DNA of 64,000 nt from Gimesia fumaroli (lineage in GTDB: Bacteria > Planctomycetota > Planctomycetia > Planctomycetales > Planctomycetaceae). This document shows, one piece after another, positions 26,930 through 36,534 of this stretch (the first letter of the stretch is position 1; every line of letters starts with the position of its first letter). The stretch covers positions 5,986,164 to 6,050,163 of the forward strand of contig NZ_CP037452.1 in NCBI RefSeq assembly GCF_007754425.1, written 5' to 3'. The translations under genes were made by a program, and so were the position numbers. Below the pieces are notes generated by a model. That model did not search any database and was not told the DNA's origin. It was given only the letters and a program-made list of their open reading frames with translations.

Positions 26930-27283
26930 TTGATTCACCGTTTTTTAAGCCAGATGCCTATGATACTTTTGCTGCTCCCGACTCGGACCGCCGCCTGGGT
27001 GGGAGTCGTATGGATCAGAACGGCGTGAACACTAATCGGAGAGGGAAATCAGGTCAAGATGAATCATTCCAAGGCTATTTCTCAGGCGGGTTTAGTGAGA
27101 TTATTCGGAATGGGATGGATGTATTTCGGACCGGAGTGAGAATCGCTGTAAAGGGTGTCGTAGGATTGTGTTTCCGGGCTCGGGCATGTACTCTAGTGAC
27201 CGTTGGCCCATTCGGAATGCCAGTCAGAATTGAACATCAATCAAGCCATCAAACTTAATGTATACAAAGAGTTAGGAAGATTT
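26930..27283. other. Shared upstream region of methyltransferase and pyruvate carboxylase
   Basis: 354 bp between divergent genes; promoters for both should lie here. I see no clear -35/-10 pair, riboswitch or repeat. The last 81 bp form an in-frame extension of the carboxylase frame but lack carboxylase-like sequence. Confidence 0.4.
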
Positions 27284-30200
27284 ATGTCTGAGGGTAAAAT
27301 CAAAAAGCTGCTCGTTGCCAATCGTAGTGAAATTGCCATTCGTATTTTTCGAAGTACGCACGAATTGGGAATCCGCACGGTCGGGATCTATACCCATGAA
27401 GACCGCTATGCCCTGCACCGCACGAAAGCCGATGAAGCGTATCAGATTGGCAAACCCGGGCATCCGGTGAAATCGTATCTCGATATTGATGCGATCATCA
27501 CGTTGGCCAAGCAGAAAAAGATTGATGCGATTCACCCGGGTTACGGGTTTCTCTCAGAAAATGCCGAGTTCGCACAGGCGTGTGAAGACGCCGGGATTAT
27601 CTTTGTTGGTCCCCGCGTGGAAACATTGAAAGCGCTGGGAGACAAAATCTCGGCTCGAAAAATTGCGGACAAAGTCGGTGTTCCCGTGCTGGGGGGAAGT
27701 GGCGAAGCGATTACCGATGTTGCCTCGGGGCGGCAGACGGCGATCGACATTGGTTTCCCGATTATTCTGAAAGCAGCACACGGCGGCGGTGGCCGCGGGA
27801 TGCGGGTGGTTCAGAAAGAAGAAGATTTCGACCAGGCTTACGAGCTGGCACGCAGTGAATCGCTGTCGGCTTTTGGCAGCACGGATGTATTCGTCGAGAA
27901 ATTCATCTCGCGCGCCCGACATATTGAAGTCCAGCTTCTCGGCGACAAGCATGGCGGACTCGTGCATCTTTACGAACGCGACTGTTCGGTTCAGCGACGT
28001 CACCAGAAGGTGGTGGAAATTGCACCGGCCCCAAACCTTGATCCTGCTGTGCGCGAAGCCTTGTGTGAAGCCGCTTTGAAAATTGGTCGGAGTGTGAACT
28101 ACGAACTGGCGGGAACCGTTGAGTTTCTGCTGGACGCCGATACGAATCAGTTTTACTTCATCGAAGTCAATCCGCGTATCCAGGTTGAGCATACAGTGAC
28201 TGAAGAAGTCACTGGCGTGGACATTGTGAAATCACAAATCCTGCTGGCCCAAGGGGCGAAGCTGAATGACCCGGGAATCCGCATCAACTCTCAGGAAGAA
28301 TTGCAAACACACGGGTTCGCGCTGCAGTGCCGGGTGACGACGGAAGATCCGACGAACAACTTCATGCCCGACTACGGTCGCGTGGCGCATTACCGTTCTG
28401 CGAGCGGAATGGGTGTGCGTCTGGATGCAGGGACGGCGTTCTCGGGTGCGATGGTGTTCCCGTATTACGATTCGCTGCTGGTGAAAGTCACCACGTGGGC
28501 CCGCACCTTTAAAGATGCGGCGGCCCGAACAGAGCGTTGTTTGCAGGAGTTTCGAATTCGTGGCGTGAAGACAAACATTCCGTTCGTGCTGAAACTGATC
28601 ACACACCCGACGTTTCTGAACGGCGAATGTTATACCCGATTCATTGATGATACGCCGGAGCTGTTCAAGTTTCCGAAGCGGCACGACCGGGCAACCAAGC
28701 TGTTAACGTATCTGGCTGAGACCATCGTCAACGGCAATGCGATGGTGAAGGATCGTCCCAAAGCAGTTCGACGAACGCCGGCACCACTTCCCGAATACAA
28801 CAAAAAAGAACTGTCTCCCCCGGATGGTATGCGGCAGAAGCTGCTGGAGCTGGGTGCGGAGAAATTCGGCAAGTGGATTCTGGATCAGAAAGAACTGCTG
28901 CTGACCGACACGTCGTTCCGCGACGCACATCAGTCTTTGTACGCGACGCGTTTCCGTACTCACGACATGCTGCAGATTGCGGAAGTGTATGCACACAATT
29001 GCCCGCAGTTATTCTCACTGGAAATGTGGGGCGGTGCGACGTTCGATACATCGATGCGGTTTCTGAAAGAATCGCCCTGGCAGCGACTGGCTGAGATGCG
29101 AACCCGCGTGCCGAACATTCTGTTCCAGATGTTGATTCGGGCTTCGAGTGCCGTCGGTTATACGAACTACCCGGATAATGTCGTGCGTGCCTTCGTCAAA
29201 GAAGCCGCCGATGCGGGTATCGATGTGTTCCGCGTGTTCGATGCACTCAACTGGGTGCCGAACATGAAAGTGGCGATGGAAGAAGTGCAGAAGAGTGGTG
29301 CGATCTGCGAAGCCAGCATCTGTTATACGGGTGATATTCTCGATCCTTCCAAGACGAAGTACGATCTGAAGTATTACGTGAATATGGCCAAAGAGCTGGA
29401 GAACATGGGCGCACATATTCTGGCTATTAAAGATATGGCGGGACTCTGTAAGCCTTATGCCGCCGAGCTGCTGGTGAAAACGCTGAAGCAGGAAATCGGC
29501 ATTCCGATTCACTTTCACACCCATGATACAAGCGGCGGACAGGCGGCTTCGATTGCGAAAGCAGCGGAAGTCGGTCTGGATATCGCCGATGGTGCAGTGC
29601 CTTCAATGTCGGGTGGAACATCACAGCCGAACCTGACAACGGTGATTGAAGCACAGCGATTCACGGAACATGAGCCGACGATTGAAGTCGAACATCTGGA
29701 CGAGATTTCAGAATACTGGCGTGCGGTTCGCAATTTCTATACGGCGTTTGAGAGCCCTGTTTTACCAGCGGGTGCAAACTTGTACGAGCATCAAATGCCC
29801 GGCGGTCAATATACGAACCTGCTGCAGCAGGCGCAGTCGCTGGGGCTGGGTGATCGCTGGTCGGAAGTTTGTCATGTGTATGCAGAAGTGAATCAGCTAC
29901 TGGGTGACATCGTGAAGGTGACGCCGACTTCGAAAGCCGTGGGTGACATGGCGCTGTTCCTGGTTGCCAATGATCTGAGTTGTGATGATGTGATGACTTC
30001 AGATCGGGATCTGGCGTTTCCGGAATCGGTGCTGGATTTGATCAGCGGACGCATGGGACAGACGCCGGGGGGGTTCCCGGAAGACGTGCAGAAGAAAATC
30101 TTGCGTGGCGAAGCGCCGTTAACCGAACGCCCGGGAAGTATTCTTCCACCGGCCGATTTTGAAGACGCAGCCAAAGTGGTTGAGAAAATGATCCACCGCA

Positions 30201-30736
30201 CGCCGACGGATCAGGAAGTGGTGACTTACCTGCTGTATCCCAAAGTCTACGAAGATTTCGCTGCACACCAAAAAGCGTATTACGATACGAGTGGTCTGCC
30301 GACGTATGCGTTCTTCAACGGACTGGAGCCGGAAGAAGAAGTCTCCGTTGATATTGCACCTGGTAAGACGCTGATTATTAAATTTCTTGCCGTCGGAAAA
30401 CCACAAACCGATGGATGCCGGACGGTGTTCTTTGAACTGAATGGTCAGCCACGCGAAGTTGTGATCGTGGATAAATCATTGAAGCCGCAAGGTGATTCGC
30501 GACGCCGCGCGGACTCGGGTGATCCCAAACAGATTGGCGCTGTGATGCCTGGTGTGATTGTTTCGCTGACAGTGAAAGTTGGTAGCAAGGTGAAAGCCGG
30601 CGATCAACTGCTGATGCTGGAAGCGATGAAGATGCAGACAAGTGTGATCTCAGAGCAGGATGGAGTGGTGAAAGAGATCGTTGCAGAACCGGGCACGCAG
30701 GTGGAATCGGGAGATCTGCTGATCGTACTGGAGTAG
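27284..30736 (+). CDS. pyc: Pyruvate carboxylase
   Basis: 1150 residues from ATG 27284, which has AGGAAG six bases upstream. The frame is open 27 codons further upstream, but that part is unlike the enzyme. Domains in order: biotin carboxylase from LLVANRSEIAIRIFR (residues ~5-460, with the ATP-grasp loop AAHGGGGRGMRVV and FIEVNPRIQVEHTVTEEVTG); carboxyltransferase (~530-830: LLTDTSFRDAHQSLYATR, EMWGGATFDTSMRFL, HFHTHDTSGGQ); the PYC allosteric/conserved region; and the C-terminal biotinyl domain with EAMKMQ (biotin on about Lys1116). It carboxylates pyruvate to oxaloacetate with ATP and bicarbonate, refilling the TCA cycle. This is the single-chain form with no split subunits. A palindromic hairpin lies 37 bp after the stop. 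Confidence 0.97.
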   Translation: MSEGKIKKLLVANRSEIAIRIFRSTHELGIRTVGIYTHEDRYALHRTKADEAYQIGKPGHPVKSYLDIDAIITLAKQKKIDAIHPGYGFLSENAEFAQACEDAGIIFVGPRVETLKALGDKISARKIADKVGVPVLGGSGEAITDVASGRQTAIDIGFPIILKAAHGGGGRGMRVVQKEEDFDQAYELARSESLSAFGSTDVFVEKFISRARHIEVQLLGDKHGGLVHLYERDCSVQRRHQKVVEIAPAPNLDPAVREALCEAALKIGRSVNYELAGTVEFLLDADTNQFYFIEVNPRIQVEHTVTEEVTGVDIVKSQILLAQGAKLNDPGIRINSQEELQTHGFALQCRVTTEDPTNNFMPDYGRVAHYRSASGMGVRLDAGTAFSGAMVFPYYDSLLVKVTTWARTFKDAAARTERCLQEFRIRGVKTNIPFVLKLITHPTFLNGECYTRFIDDTPELFKFPKRHDRATKLLTYLAETIVNGNAMVKDRPKAVRRTPAPLPEYNKKELSPPDGMRQKLLELGAEKFGKWILDQKELLLTDTSFRDAHQSLYATRFRTHDMLQIAEVYAHNCPQLFSLEMWGGATFDTSMRFLKESPWQRLAEMRTRVPNILFQMLIRASSAVGYTNYPDNVVRAFVKEAADAGIDVFRVFDALNWVPNMKVAMEEVQKSGAICEASICYTGDILDPSKTKYDLKYYVNMAKELENMGAHILAIKDMAGLCKPYAAELLVKTLKQEIGIPIHFHTHDTSGGQAASIAKAAEVGLDIADGAVPSMSGGTSQPNLTTVIEAQRFTEHEPTIEVEHLDEISEYWRAVRNFYTAFESPVLPAGANLYEHQMPGGQYTNLLQQAQSLGLGDRWSEVCHVYAEVNQLLGDIVKVTPTSKAVGDMALFLVANDLSCDDVMTSDRDLAFPESVLDLISGRMGQTPGGFPEDVQKKILRGEAPLTERPGSILPPADFEDAAKVVEKMIHRTPTDQEVVTYLLYPKVYEDFAAHQKAYYDTSGLPTYAFFNGLEPEEEVSVDIAPGKTLIIKFLAVGKPQTDGCRTVFFELNGQPREVVIVDKSLKPQGDSRRRADSGDPKQIGAVMPGVIVSLTVKVGSKVKAGDQLLMLEAMKMQTSVISEQDGVVKEIVAEPGTQVESGDLLIVLE

Positions 30737-31148
30737 ATTTCGACTCTGTTGCATCGATCTAAATATGCATGAGGTATGGGGAATCTTCCCCATACCGTGT
30801 TGAAGTGCAGGATTTTACTACAGGCATATACCTCATTCAGGTGTAGGTGATTTTGCTCTTTTTGCATCACACTTCAACAGTGTTATTTTGATTGGCCCCG
30901 GGCAGTACTCATCCTATTTTGCCTAGCCGCACCAGCGTTGCTCTCTTCGGATTGGATACCGCAAAAACAAGATCCATTTTGTCATCAAAGACCAGAGAAA
31001 TTTAACACTGGATCAAATCAGCGCCGATAGATTAGTTAACAGGTAATCTTTACCAGCCTTTCTCTGGTAGAGACTCACTTCTCAACGAGAACAAAAGAAC
31101 ATAAACATTTTTGATTTGGTTCTTAAATCTAATTGGAGCACTCGGCGA
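30737..31148. other. Intergenic region with one hairpin
   Basis: 412 bp. Apart from the hairpin at 30773-30796 I see no gene or repeat. The sequence just before 31149 (TTGGAG) may act as a weak ribosome site. Confidence 0.4.
30773..30796 (+). terminator. Hairpin after pyc, terminator-like without T-tract
   Basis: GGTATGGGGAA (30773-30783), TC, TTCCCCATACC (30786-30796): 11-bp perfect stem with a 2-nt loop. No run of T follows, so transcript protection or factor-dependent termination is more likely than intrinsic termination. Confidence 0.55.
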
Positions 31149-31436
31149 ATGACTGGAGAGCGTGAAACGATCCAACCTCCACATTTTGTAATCTCAAGCG
31201 AGGGAGAGATTCTTGGAGAAGATACCCCTGAAAATCAGGAGCTCGTTCGCCGTGTTGTTGCCTGCGTGAATGCTTGTGACGGGATTACCACAGAGGAGTT
31301 GGAGAACGGCATTATTGAGGACATGCGACGTGTGATAGCACAGACAGCCCCTCTGTTGCAGGAACGCAGTCAGATGACGGATTTACTTCAACGGGAAATC
31401 CGTGCGGAAATTACGGCACGGCAAAAGAAGTCGTAA
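31149..31436 (+). CDS. Small hypothetical protein, phage-associated-like domain
   Basis: 95 residues from ATG 31149; a TTG 11 codons upstream is an alternative. It contains NQELVRRVVACVNACDGITTEELENG followed by an amphipathic C-terminal helix with IAQTAPLLQERSQM. The ACVNAC-GI-TEELE pattern resembles short proteins I associate with phages and prophages. That resemblance is from memory, and no other phage gene is nearby. It runs convergent to the secreted protein gene, with only 10 bp between stops. Confidence 0.6.
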   Translation: MTGERETIQPPHFVISSEGEILGEDTPENQELVRRVVACVNACDGITTEELENGIIEDMRRVIAQTAPLLQERSQMTDLLQREIRAEITARQKKS

Positions 31437-31446
31437 GCCTCAAGTC

Positions 31447-32145
31447 TCAGTTTGCGGTCCGTCTGATATAGCCGCTGATACGGACTTTAATCTTGCCTTT
31501 TGAACGATGACCAGCTGGCAAGTTCAGCCCGATCATGAGTATGCCATCATCTTTGGGTACATACTCAGCTTTCTCACCAATCTTGAAGGGTTTTCCCAGC
31601 TTACGTTTTCCTTTTTCCTGGGAAATCACAATACCCATCAGAGCCCCGGGAGGAATTCCTGCGGCCAGATCTTTCATCGGCGTGGCATCGGGCAATCCTT
31701 CGACGCTGGTTTTAACGTCAATCTCAAAGTCGTAGGCGCCTGTTGACTGAATGCGAACCATTTTTCCTTTCGCGATGAAACCGGCGGGAGTGCTCCAGTT
31801 GCGGGCGGCATCAATTTCGAAGTCAGAGGAATTGGATGACATCAGTTTTTCATTGAGCTGCTTGATCATCTCTTTCACACCGGGAACATCTTTTTTGATG
31901 CTGAGAATGGATTCCAGCATTTCGCGAGATTTCTCATAGTCGCCGGCATCCGAATATCTTCTGGCGATATCAGCCGACTGCCGGATAAAGCTGTCACGCA
32001 GTTTATCAGCCTGGACGTTGAGCTGTTTCACGTTTGTTTTTTTGCCTGAGGATTGTGCGTTGACGGGCTGCACGGCGATTCCTGCAAGTAACAAAGTCCC
32101 CACAATCAGACTCTGAATTCCCCGGTGATTTTTTAAGTTGGACAC
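31447..32145 (-). CDS. Secreted planctomycete protein of unknown function
   Basis: 232 residues from GTG 32145, preceded by AGGGGAAGG five bases upstream. The frame is open to 32532 but that part overlaps the HIT gene and is a shadow. A signal peptide (to about residue 31, ending VNAQS) is followed by a helical segment that looks like one TPR-like pair (DKLRDSFIRQSADIARRYSD, then DYEKSREMLESILSIKK). From about residue 100 comes a beta-rich domain (NWSTPAGFIAKGKMVRIQST, GALMGIVISQEKG, GILMIGLNLPAG, KIKVRISGYI). The second domain resembles the LecA-like galactose-binding fold of planctomycete proteins, but this is uncertain. Function unknown. Confidence 0.75.
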   Translation of the reverse strand: MSNLKNHRGIQSLIVGTLLLAGIAVQPVNAQSSGKKTNVKQLNVQADKLRDSFIRQSADIARRYSDAGDYEKSREMLESILSIKKDVPGVKEMIKQLNEKLMSSNSSDFEIDAARNWSTPAGFIAKGKMVRIQSTGAYDFEIDVKTSVEGLPDATPMKDLAAGIPPGALMGIVISQEKGKRKLGKPFKIGEKAEYVPKDDGILMIGLNLPAGHRSKGKIKVRISGYIRRTAN

Positions 32146-32261
32146 AATACCTTCCCCTACTGATTCAAAACGATGGTTGTCACTAATTCCATTATGATTG
32201 AGGATGAGAGTGTTCGCAATGAGAATTTGAAACAGCCCTGCTCTAACAGGAAAGAATTCTG

Positions 32262-32609
32262 TTAACCAGGGGGCCATTGCATGGAACGCCCGCCTAATAA
32301 ATGCAGATGCAAATGATGGACTGTCTGCCCGCCTTCTGCGCCGGTATTGATAATTGTACGATACCCATTCTCCAGCCCTAACATTTCTGCGACTTTTCCC
32401 ACTGTTAACATCAGGTGCCCTGCCAATTCCTGGTCTTCTATTTTCAGATGTGCCATTGATTGAACTTCCTGTTTGGGAATCACCAGCACATGAATGGGCG
32501 CCTGTGGATTGACATCCTTGAACGCCAGACAAAGCTCATCTTCGTAGACAATCTCAGCCGGGATTTCGCGATCAATGATTTTCTTGAAAATCGTTTTCTC
32601 ACCTGCCAT
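32262..32609 (-). CDS. HIT family (HINT-like) nucleotide-binding protein
   Basis: 115 residues, a normal HINT length. TIFKKIIDREIPAEIVYEDE at the start, HVLVIPKQEVQSM in the middle and the histidine triad HHLHLHLLGG (His99, His101, His103) near the end are typical of the family. HINT proteins hydrolyse adenosine phosphoramidates and aminoacyl-adenylates in the cytoplasm. It lies 116 bp upstream of the secreted-protein gene on the same strand. Confident assignment; the physiological substrate is not known for most bacterial members. Confidence 0.95.
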   Translation of the reverse strand: MAGEKTIFKKIIDREIPAEIVYEDELCLAFKDVNPQAPIHVLVIPKQEVQSMAHLKIEDQELAGHLMLTVGKVAEMLGLENGYRTIINTGAEGGQTVHHLHLHLLGGRSMQWPPG

Positions 32610-32816
32610 TTAACCTACATCCTTTCTGATTCATTCGCCGCTTTTTTGAAATTCTCTGAGAAAACAGTCAAAACGCTGCCCGAGAGACTCACGCTGCTTC
32701 GCGCGATCCTGCAATGCGTTTATTATATCCAATTCCGGATTGATTGACATCAACTACACGTATCTCGGCGCGAACCGGCAGCGACATTTTTTGATCGTCA
32801 GATTGTAGTGAGACTC

Positions 32817-34499
32817 TCAGGAAAACAGTTGCTTATAGACGCCAAAGCCACCTGCTAATAGCAGCCCCAGACAGGACAGAAACAGGAGCAGATCCCACAG
32901 TCGTCCGGGCGTGAGTCGTTTGTCGATTTTAGTATAACGCAGATAGATGGCAGCGATACCCAGCATCGGCAGCATGATGGCCTGCATCGTACCGGCGATC
33001 AATACCAGCCTGACGGGATTGGCGCCTGTCAGAAAGACCGCCAGACAAAGCAGCGGCAGAATCAGTGACATGACTTTGATCCAGTTTTGAACGGCATTGG
33101 GTTTGCTTTCATCGACCACTCCAAAGAATCGCAGGCCGTCCGAAAAGATGCGGGCATTCGCGGCGTTCGCGACCAGGAACGTGGAATAGAGCACAGCGAT
33201 CGCGCCGACCAGGAACAGCCACTTGGCATAGGTTCCGAAGACGGGAACATAGGCTTCTGCCAGCGTGCTGACCATCCGCATGCCGTCGGGGTCTAAGCCT
33301 TCCTTATGCAGCACGGCGACTCCCATCAGATAAAAGGCGAGCGTAGCAAATGTGTAAATACACATCGAAGCGAACGCGTCGATTTTCATCACACGCATCC
33401 AGCCTTTGGCGCGGATCGCCCAGCTATTATCCTCCGAATGTTTGCCGGTAAAACGGGCGTAGCCCTTTTCCAGACACCAGTAGGGATACGCGATCAATTC
33501 CGTTGCCCCCACGCCGATAATCCCGAATGCCGCCAGTGCTGTCAGCAGAGGATTCATACCGCCTGTGGCTTCCGGAACTCCAAATGAGAGGCCGCGAATA
33601 ATTTCTTCGGTAGAAATGGTCCAGACTTCGGACGTCTGGAGCGAGATGACATTGCCGATCGTGATGAAGGTAAACGAAACGACCAGAACCGTTGATAAAT
33701 GCTCAATCAGATTATACCTGCCATAATACAACAGAAAGGCGGTTAAGATTGCAATCACTCCCGCCCAAATCTTGTCGTCCCAGGTTTGCGGTTCGATCAG
33801 TGACTTACCATTTTCGTCTTCCAGTTTTTCGTCGTCGCGAATTTTCTGGAGAATGAGCTGCCCTTCTGCCTGCAGCCGTTCGATTCGTTCTTTGAGCTTG
33901 GCATGCCCCCGTAGATAGCGTTCTCGTTCGGTCGGCGTCAATGCAGCCAGTGAATCTTTTTCATTCTTCAATGCTTCTTCGATTTCCAGATACTTGACAA
34001 ATTCTTTCTCTGAGGGAACCTGAATTGCTTTGATGTAATCTCCCTGAATCGGCAGCGTCAATGCCAGCGCCTGTCCGACGCCGCCGACGATGCCTCCCAG
34101 TTGCCCGATCGTACACAGGCTCATAATCAGCCAGAACCAGAGAATCCAGTTGGGCGCCTTATTGGAAGTACGTAAGAATCCCAGACGAGGGCCGGGAACA
34201 TGGTTTAAGGCAGCGAGTGTAGTTTCGCCGCGTGAGATGGAATAGCGTCCGAGTTCAATCTGGACGAAGACCTTAATCAGACAACCGACAATAATCAGCC
34301 ATAACAGGGCAATTCCGGCCTGGGCACCGGTTTTAGTAGTGGCGATTAATTCGCCTGAGCCGACGATGCTCCCGGCAATAATCAACCCCGGGCCTAAGCG
34401 TTTCGTAATCCCCCACCAGTCGGTCGGAGCATCAATCGTTTCATTTACCTCGGAACCATTGGATGGATCGAGCGCGCTTTTCTCGTGTTGAGATTCCAT
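32817..34499 (-). CDS. Nramp-family-like transporter with altered metal site and soluble insertion
   Basis: 560 residues with 11-12 membrane segments. It starts LGPGLIIAGSIVGSGELIAT, the Nramp first-helix pattern, but DPGN is GSGE (47-50). The sixth-helix metal motif (MPH in Mn/Fe carriers) falls in GATELIAYPYW and is also absent. Residues ~160-244 are a charged helical insertion (LKERIERLQAEGQLILQKIR) between helices, not found in standard Nramp. GCAGGAG just before the ATG fixes the start. The protein is probably an inner-membrane carrier, but classical Mn2+/Fe2+ transport is unlikely from the missing ligands. Mg2+ or a non-metal substrate is possible. Confidence 0.8.
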   Translation of the reverse strand: MESQHEKSALDPSNGSEVNETIDAPTDWWGITKRLGPGLIIAGSIVGSGELIATTKTGAQAGIALLWLIIVGCLIKVFVQIELGRYSISRGETTLAALNHVPGPRLGFLRTSNKAPNWILWFWLIMSLCTIGQLGGIVGGVGQALALTLPIQGDYIKAIQVPSEKEFVKYLEIEEALKNEKDSLAALTPTERERYLRGHAKLKERIERLQAEGQLILQKIRDDEKLEDENGKSLIEPQTWDDKIWAGVIAILTAFLLYYGRYNLIEHLSTVLVVSFTFITIGNVISLQTSEVWTISTEEIIRGLSFGVPEATGGMNPLLTALAAFGIIGVGATELIAYPYWCLEKGYARFTGKHSEDNSWAIRAKGWMRVMKIDAFASMCIYTFATLAFYLMGVAVLHKEGLDPDGMRMVSTLAEAYVPVFGTYAKWLFLVGAIAVLYSTFLVANAANARIFSDGLRFFGVVDESKPNAVQNWIKVMSLILPLLCLAVFLTGANPVRLVLIAGTMQAIMLPMLGIAAIYLRYTKIDKRLTPGRLWDLLLFLSCLGLLLAGGFGVYKQLFS

Positions 34500-34595
34500 C
34501 GTACTCCTGCTTCACCTTAGATTTCGACAGATGGGGTTATGTCGAAACACTACTCAGAGCCGTAAGAATTCAAACGGTATGAACTCTCGTCTTAA

Positions 34596-36104
34596 TTATT
34601 TGAGTTGTTTTTCAGCAACTTCAATCGCTTTGAGCAACCCCTTTGCCTTGTTCAATGTTTCATAATATTCCGTTTCAGGAACACTGTCAGCAACGATCCC
34701 GGCGCCGGCCTGGACATAGGCCGTCGATCCCTGCATCACCAATGTTCGTAGTGCAATACACGTATCCATATTCCCGGTAAAATCGAGATATCCGACGGCT
34801 CCTGCATAAGGACCGCGTCGGTGTGGTTCAAATTCGTCAATGATTTCCATCGCCCGCACTTTCGGTGCCCCGGAGACGGTTCCGGCAGGCAGCCCCGCTC
34901 TCAATGCATCAAGGGCCGAACGATCTTCCGTGAGCATGCCTGTGACATTCGAAGTAATGTGCATGACATGAGAATAGCGTTCAACGACCATCACGTCAGA
35001 AAGTTCAACAGAACCGAATTCACACACGCGTCCGACATCGTTTCTTGCCAGATCGATCAGCATGACATGTTCGGCCCGTTCTTTCGGGTCGGCCAGTAAT
35101 TCTTCCGCCAGGCGTTTGTCTTCTGCTTCTGTTTTCCCTCGTTTGCGTGTGCCTGCCAACGGCCTGATTGTGGTAAAACGATCTTCCACGCGGACCATAA
35201 TTTCGGGAGAACTGCCAACCAGATCGACTTCAGGAGTTTTGAGCAAAAACATGAACGGGCTGGGATTCACTACACGCAGGCTGCGATAAATGTCAAGCGG
35301 CGTCGCTGCCGTTTCCAGCTTGAGACGCTGGCTCAAGACCACCTGAAAAATATCGCCAGCGACGATATATTCTTTACAGGCTTCAACGGCTGCTTCAAAT
35401 TTGGGCTGCGTAAAGTTCGACGTCCATTCTAAATCGGGCTCGGCATGCGCATCGACGCTGATGTCGGCCATCTTCAGCACGGTTGCATCGCCGGATTGAA
35501 AACGTTCGCAAGTTTGATCGATTCGCTGACAGGCTGCCTGATAGGCGGCTTGTAATTCTGTTTCGCTCATCTCAGGCTGTAAGTGGGCATGCGCGACGAC
35601 CAGAACAGTTTTATTTATCTGGTCGAAGACGACCATATGATCGTATAACGCAAAAGAGAGATCGGGCAGTTTGCGGTCATTCTCGGGAGCATTCGGTAGA
35701 TTTTCCGAATAACGGACAACATCGTAGCCGGCATATCCAACGGCACCACCACAAAAACGAGGGAGCCCGGGCAACTCAGCCGCCTGGTACTGGTTGAGAA
35801 TGGACTCCAGTTCTGCCAGGGGATCGTCGGCCGTTCGTTCTTCTGTCTGCCCGTTCTGCTGAATGACCATGCGTTGCTCATAAGCATCGACGGTCAAAAA
35901 CGGATTAGCCCCCAGAAAGCTGTAGCGGCTGATTTGTTCTCCGCCGACTACACTCTCGAACAGAAAAGAATAAGGGCCCTTTTCCAAGAGTTGATACGCA
36001 CTGACGGGAGTCAGCGTATCCCCGGTTAACTGCCGGTAAACGGGGACCAGGTTGGACTCTGTAGAAAGCCCTTTAAATGTTTCAAAATCTGGAACGTATT
36101 TCAT
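34596..36104 (-). CDS. trpE: Anthranilate synthase component I
   Basis: 502 residues from ATG 36104 ([10 protein letters not shown]); a start six codons earlier is less like the family. The Trp-feedback region reads [21 protein letters not shown]. The chorismate-binding domain carries VVLSQRL, SPSPFMF-like [39 protein letters not shown] and [20 protein letters not shown]. Together with a TrpG glutaminase it converts chorismate to anthranilate, the first step of tryptophan synthesis. No other trp gene is in the window, so it is an orphan locus. In the 430-bp upstream region I find no Trp-rich leader peptide or attenuator. PabB is the main alternative, but the length and N terminus favour TrpE. 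Confidence 0.93.
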   Translation of the reverse strand: MKYVPDFETFKGLSTESNLVPVYRQLTGDTLTPVSAYQLLEKGPYSFLFESVVGGEQISRYSFLGANPFLTVDAYEQRMVIQQNGQTEERTADDPLAELESILNQYQAAELPGLPRFCGGAVGYAGYDVVRYSENLPNAPENDRKLPDLSFALYDHMVVFDQINKTVLVVAHAHLQPEMSETELQAAYQAACQRIDQTCERFQSGDATVLKMADISVDAHAEPDLEWTSNFTQPKFEAAVEACKEYIVAGDIFQVVLSQRLKLETAATPLDIYRSLRVVNPSPFMFLLKTPEVDLVGSSPEIMVRVEDRFTTIRPLAGTRKRGKTEAEDKRLAEELLADPKERAEHVMLIDLARNDVGRVCEFGSVELSDVMVVERYSHVMHITSNVTGMLTEDRSALDALRAGLPAGTVSGAPKVRAMEIIDEFEPHRRGPYAGAVGYLDFTGNMDTCIALRTLVMQGSTAYVQAGAGIVADSVPETEYYETLNKAKGLLKAIEVAEKQLK

Positions 36105-36534
36105 GAATACTCTTAATTGCACTGTCTATGGATGAACAAGCATCCCGTTTTTCTAAGCCTTGTCGCGTTTTCTCTTATGAACATTTCCCATCCCGGAGAC
36201 AAGTTGAGAGCAGGAACAGTTCTCAAAAATCTCCAAAAATAAAATAGGGGGCATCTGATTCAAGGTTTCAGGTATTTAAAATGTCGATTCACACGAGAGG
36301 AATGGTATTACTGGCACCCATCGCATAAAATGTCAGAGCAAGTCTGATCTTACAAAGCTTTCAATGAGAACGAACTGCATTGGACTTTGTTTTCAACGGC
36401 TGAATGAGTATGGTATTTGTTCCCTGAGTCTACACCGTTTGGGGATGAATGTCACGCGAGTTACAGTACAGGCACGAGACACAGTTTTGGACCTGTCGAT
36501 TTGATCGAATTTCGTTAGTTAAAGGAGAACAAGG
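36105..36534. other. Divergent upstream region of trpE and mcsB-like gene
   Basis: 430 bp. I looked for a Trp leader peptide, T-box or attenuator stems upstream of trpE and saw none. No repeat of families A-D. Promoters for both genes are expected here but cannot be pointed out. Confidence 0.4.

Noticed and set aside
26246..27028. 260-codon frame antisense to the methyltransferase
   Set aside because: The methyltransferase has motif I, the zinc ribbon and a ribosome site; the antisense product has none.
32146..32532. N-terminal extension of the secreted protein gene at 31447
   Set aside because: It overlaps the HIT gene in another frame and lacks a leader; GTG 32145 has a strong ribosome site followed by a signal peptide.
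36105..36534. Trp attenuator or T-box upstream of trpE
   Set aside because: No Trp-codon leader peptide, T-box sequence or competing stems found on the minus strand.
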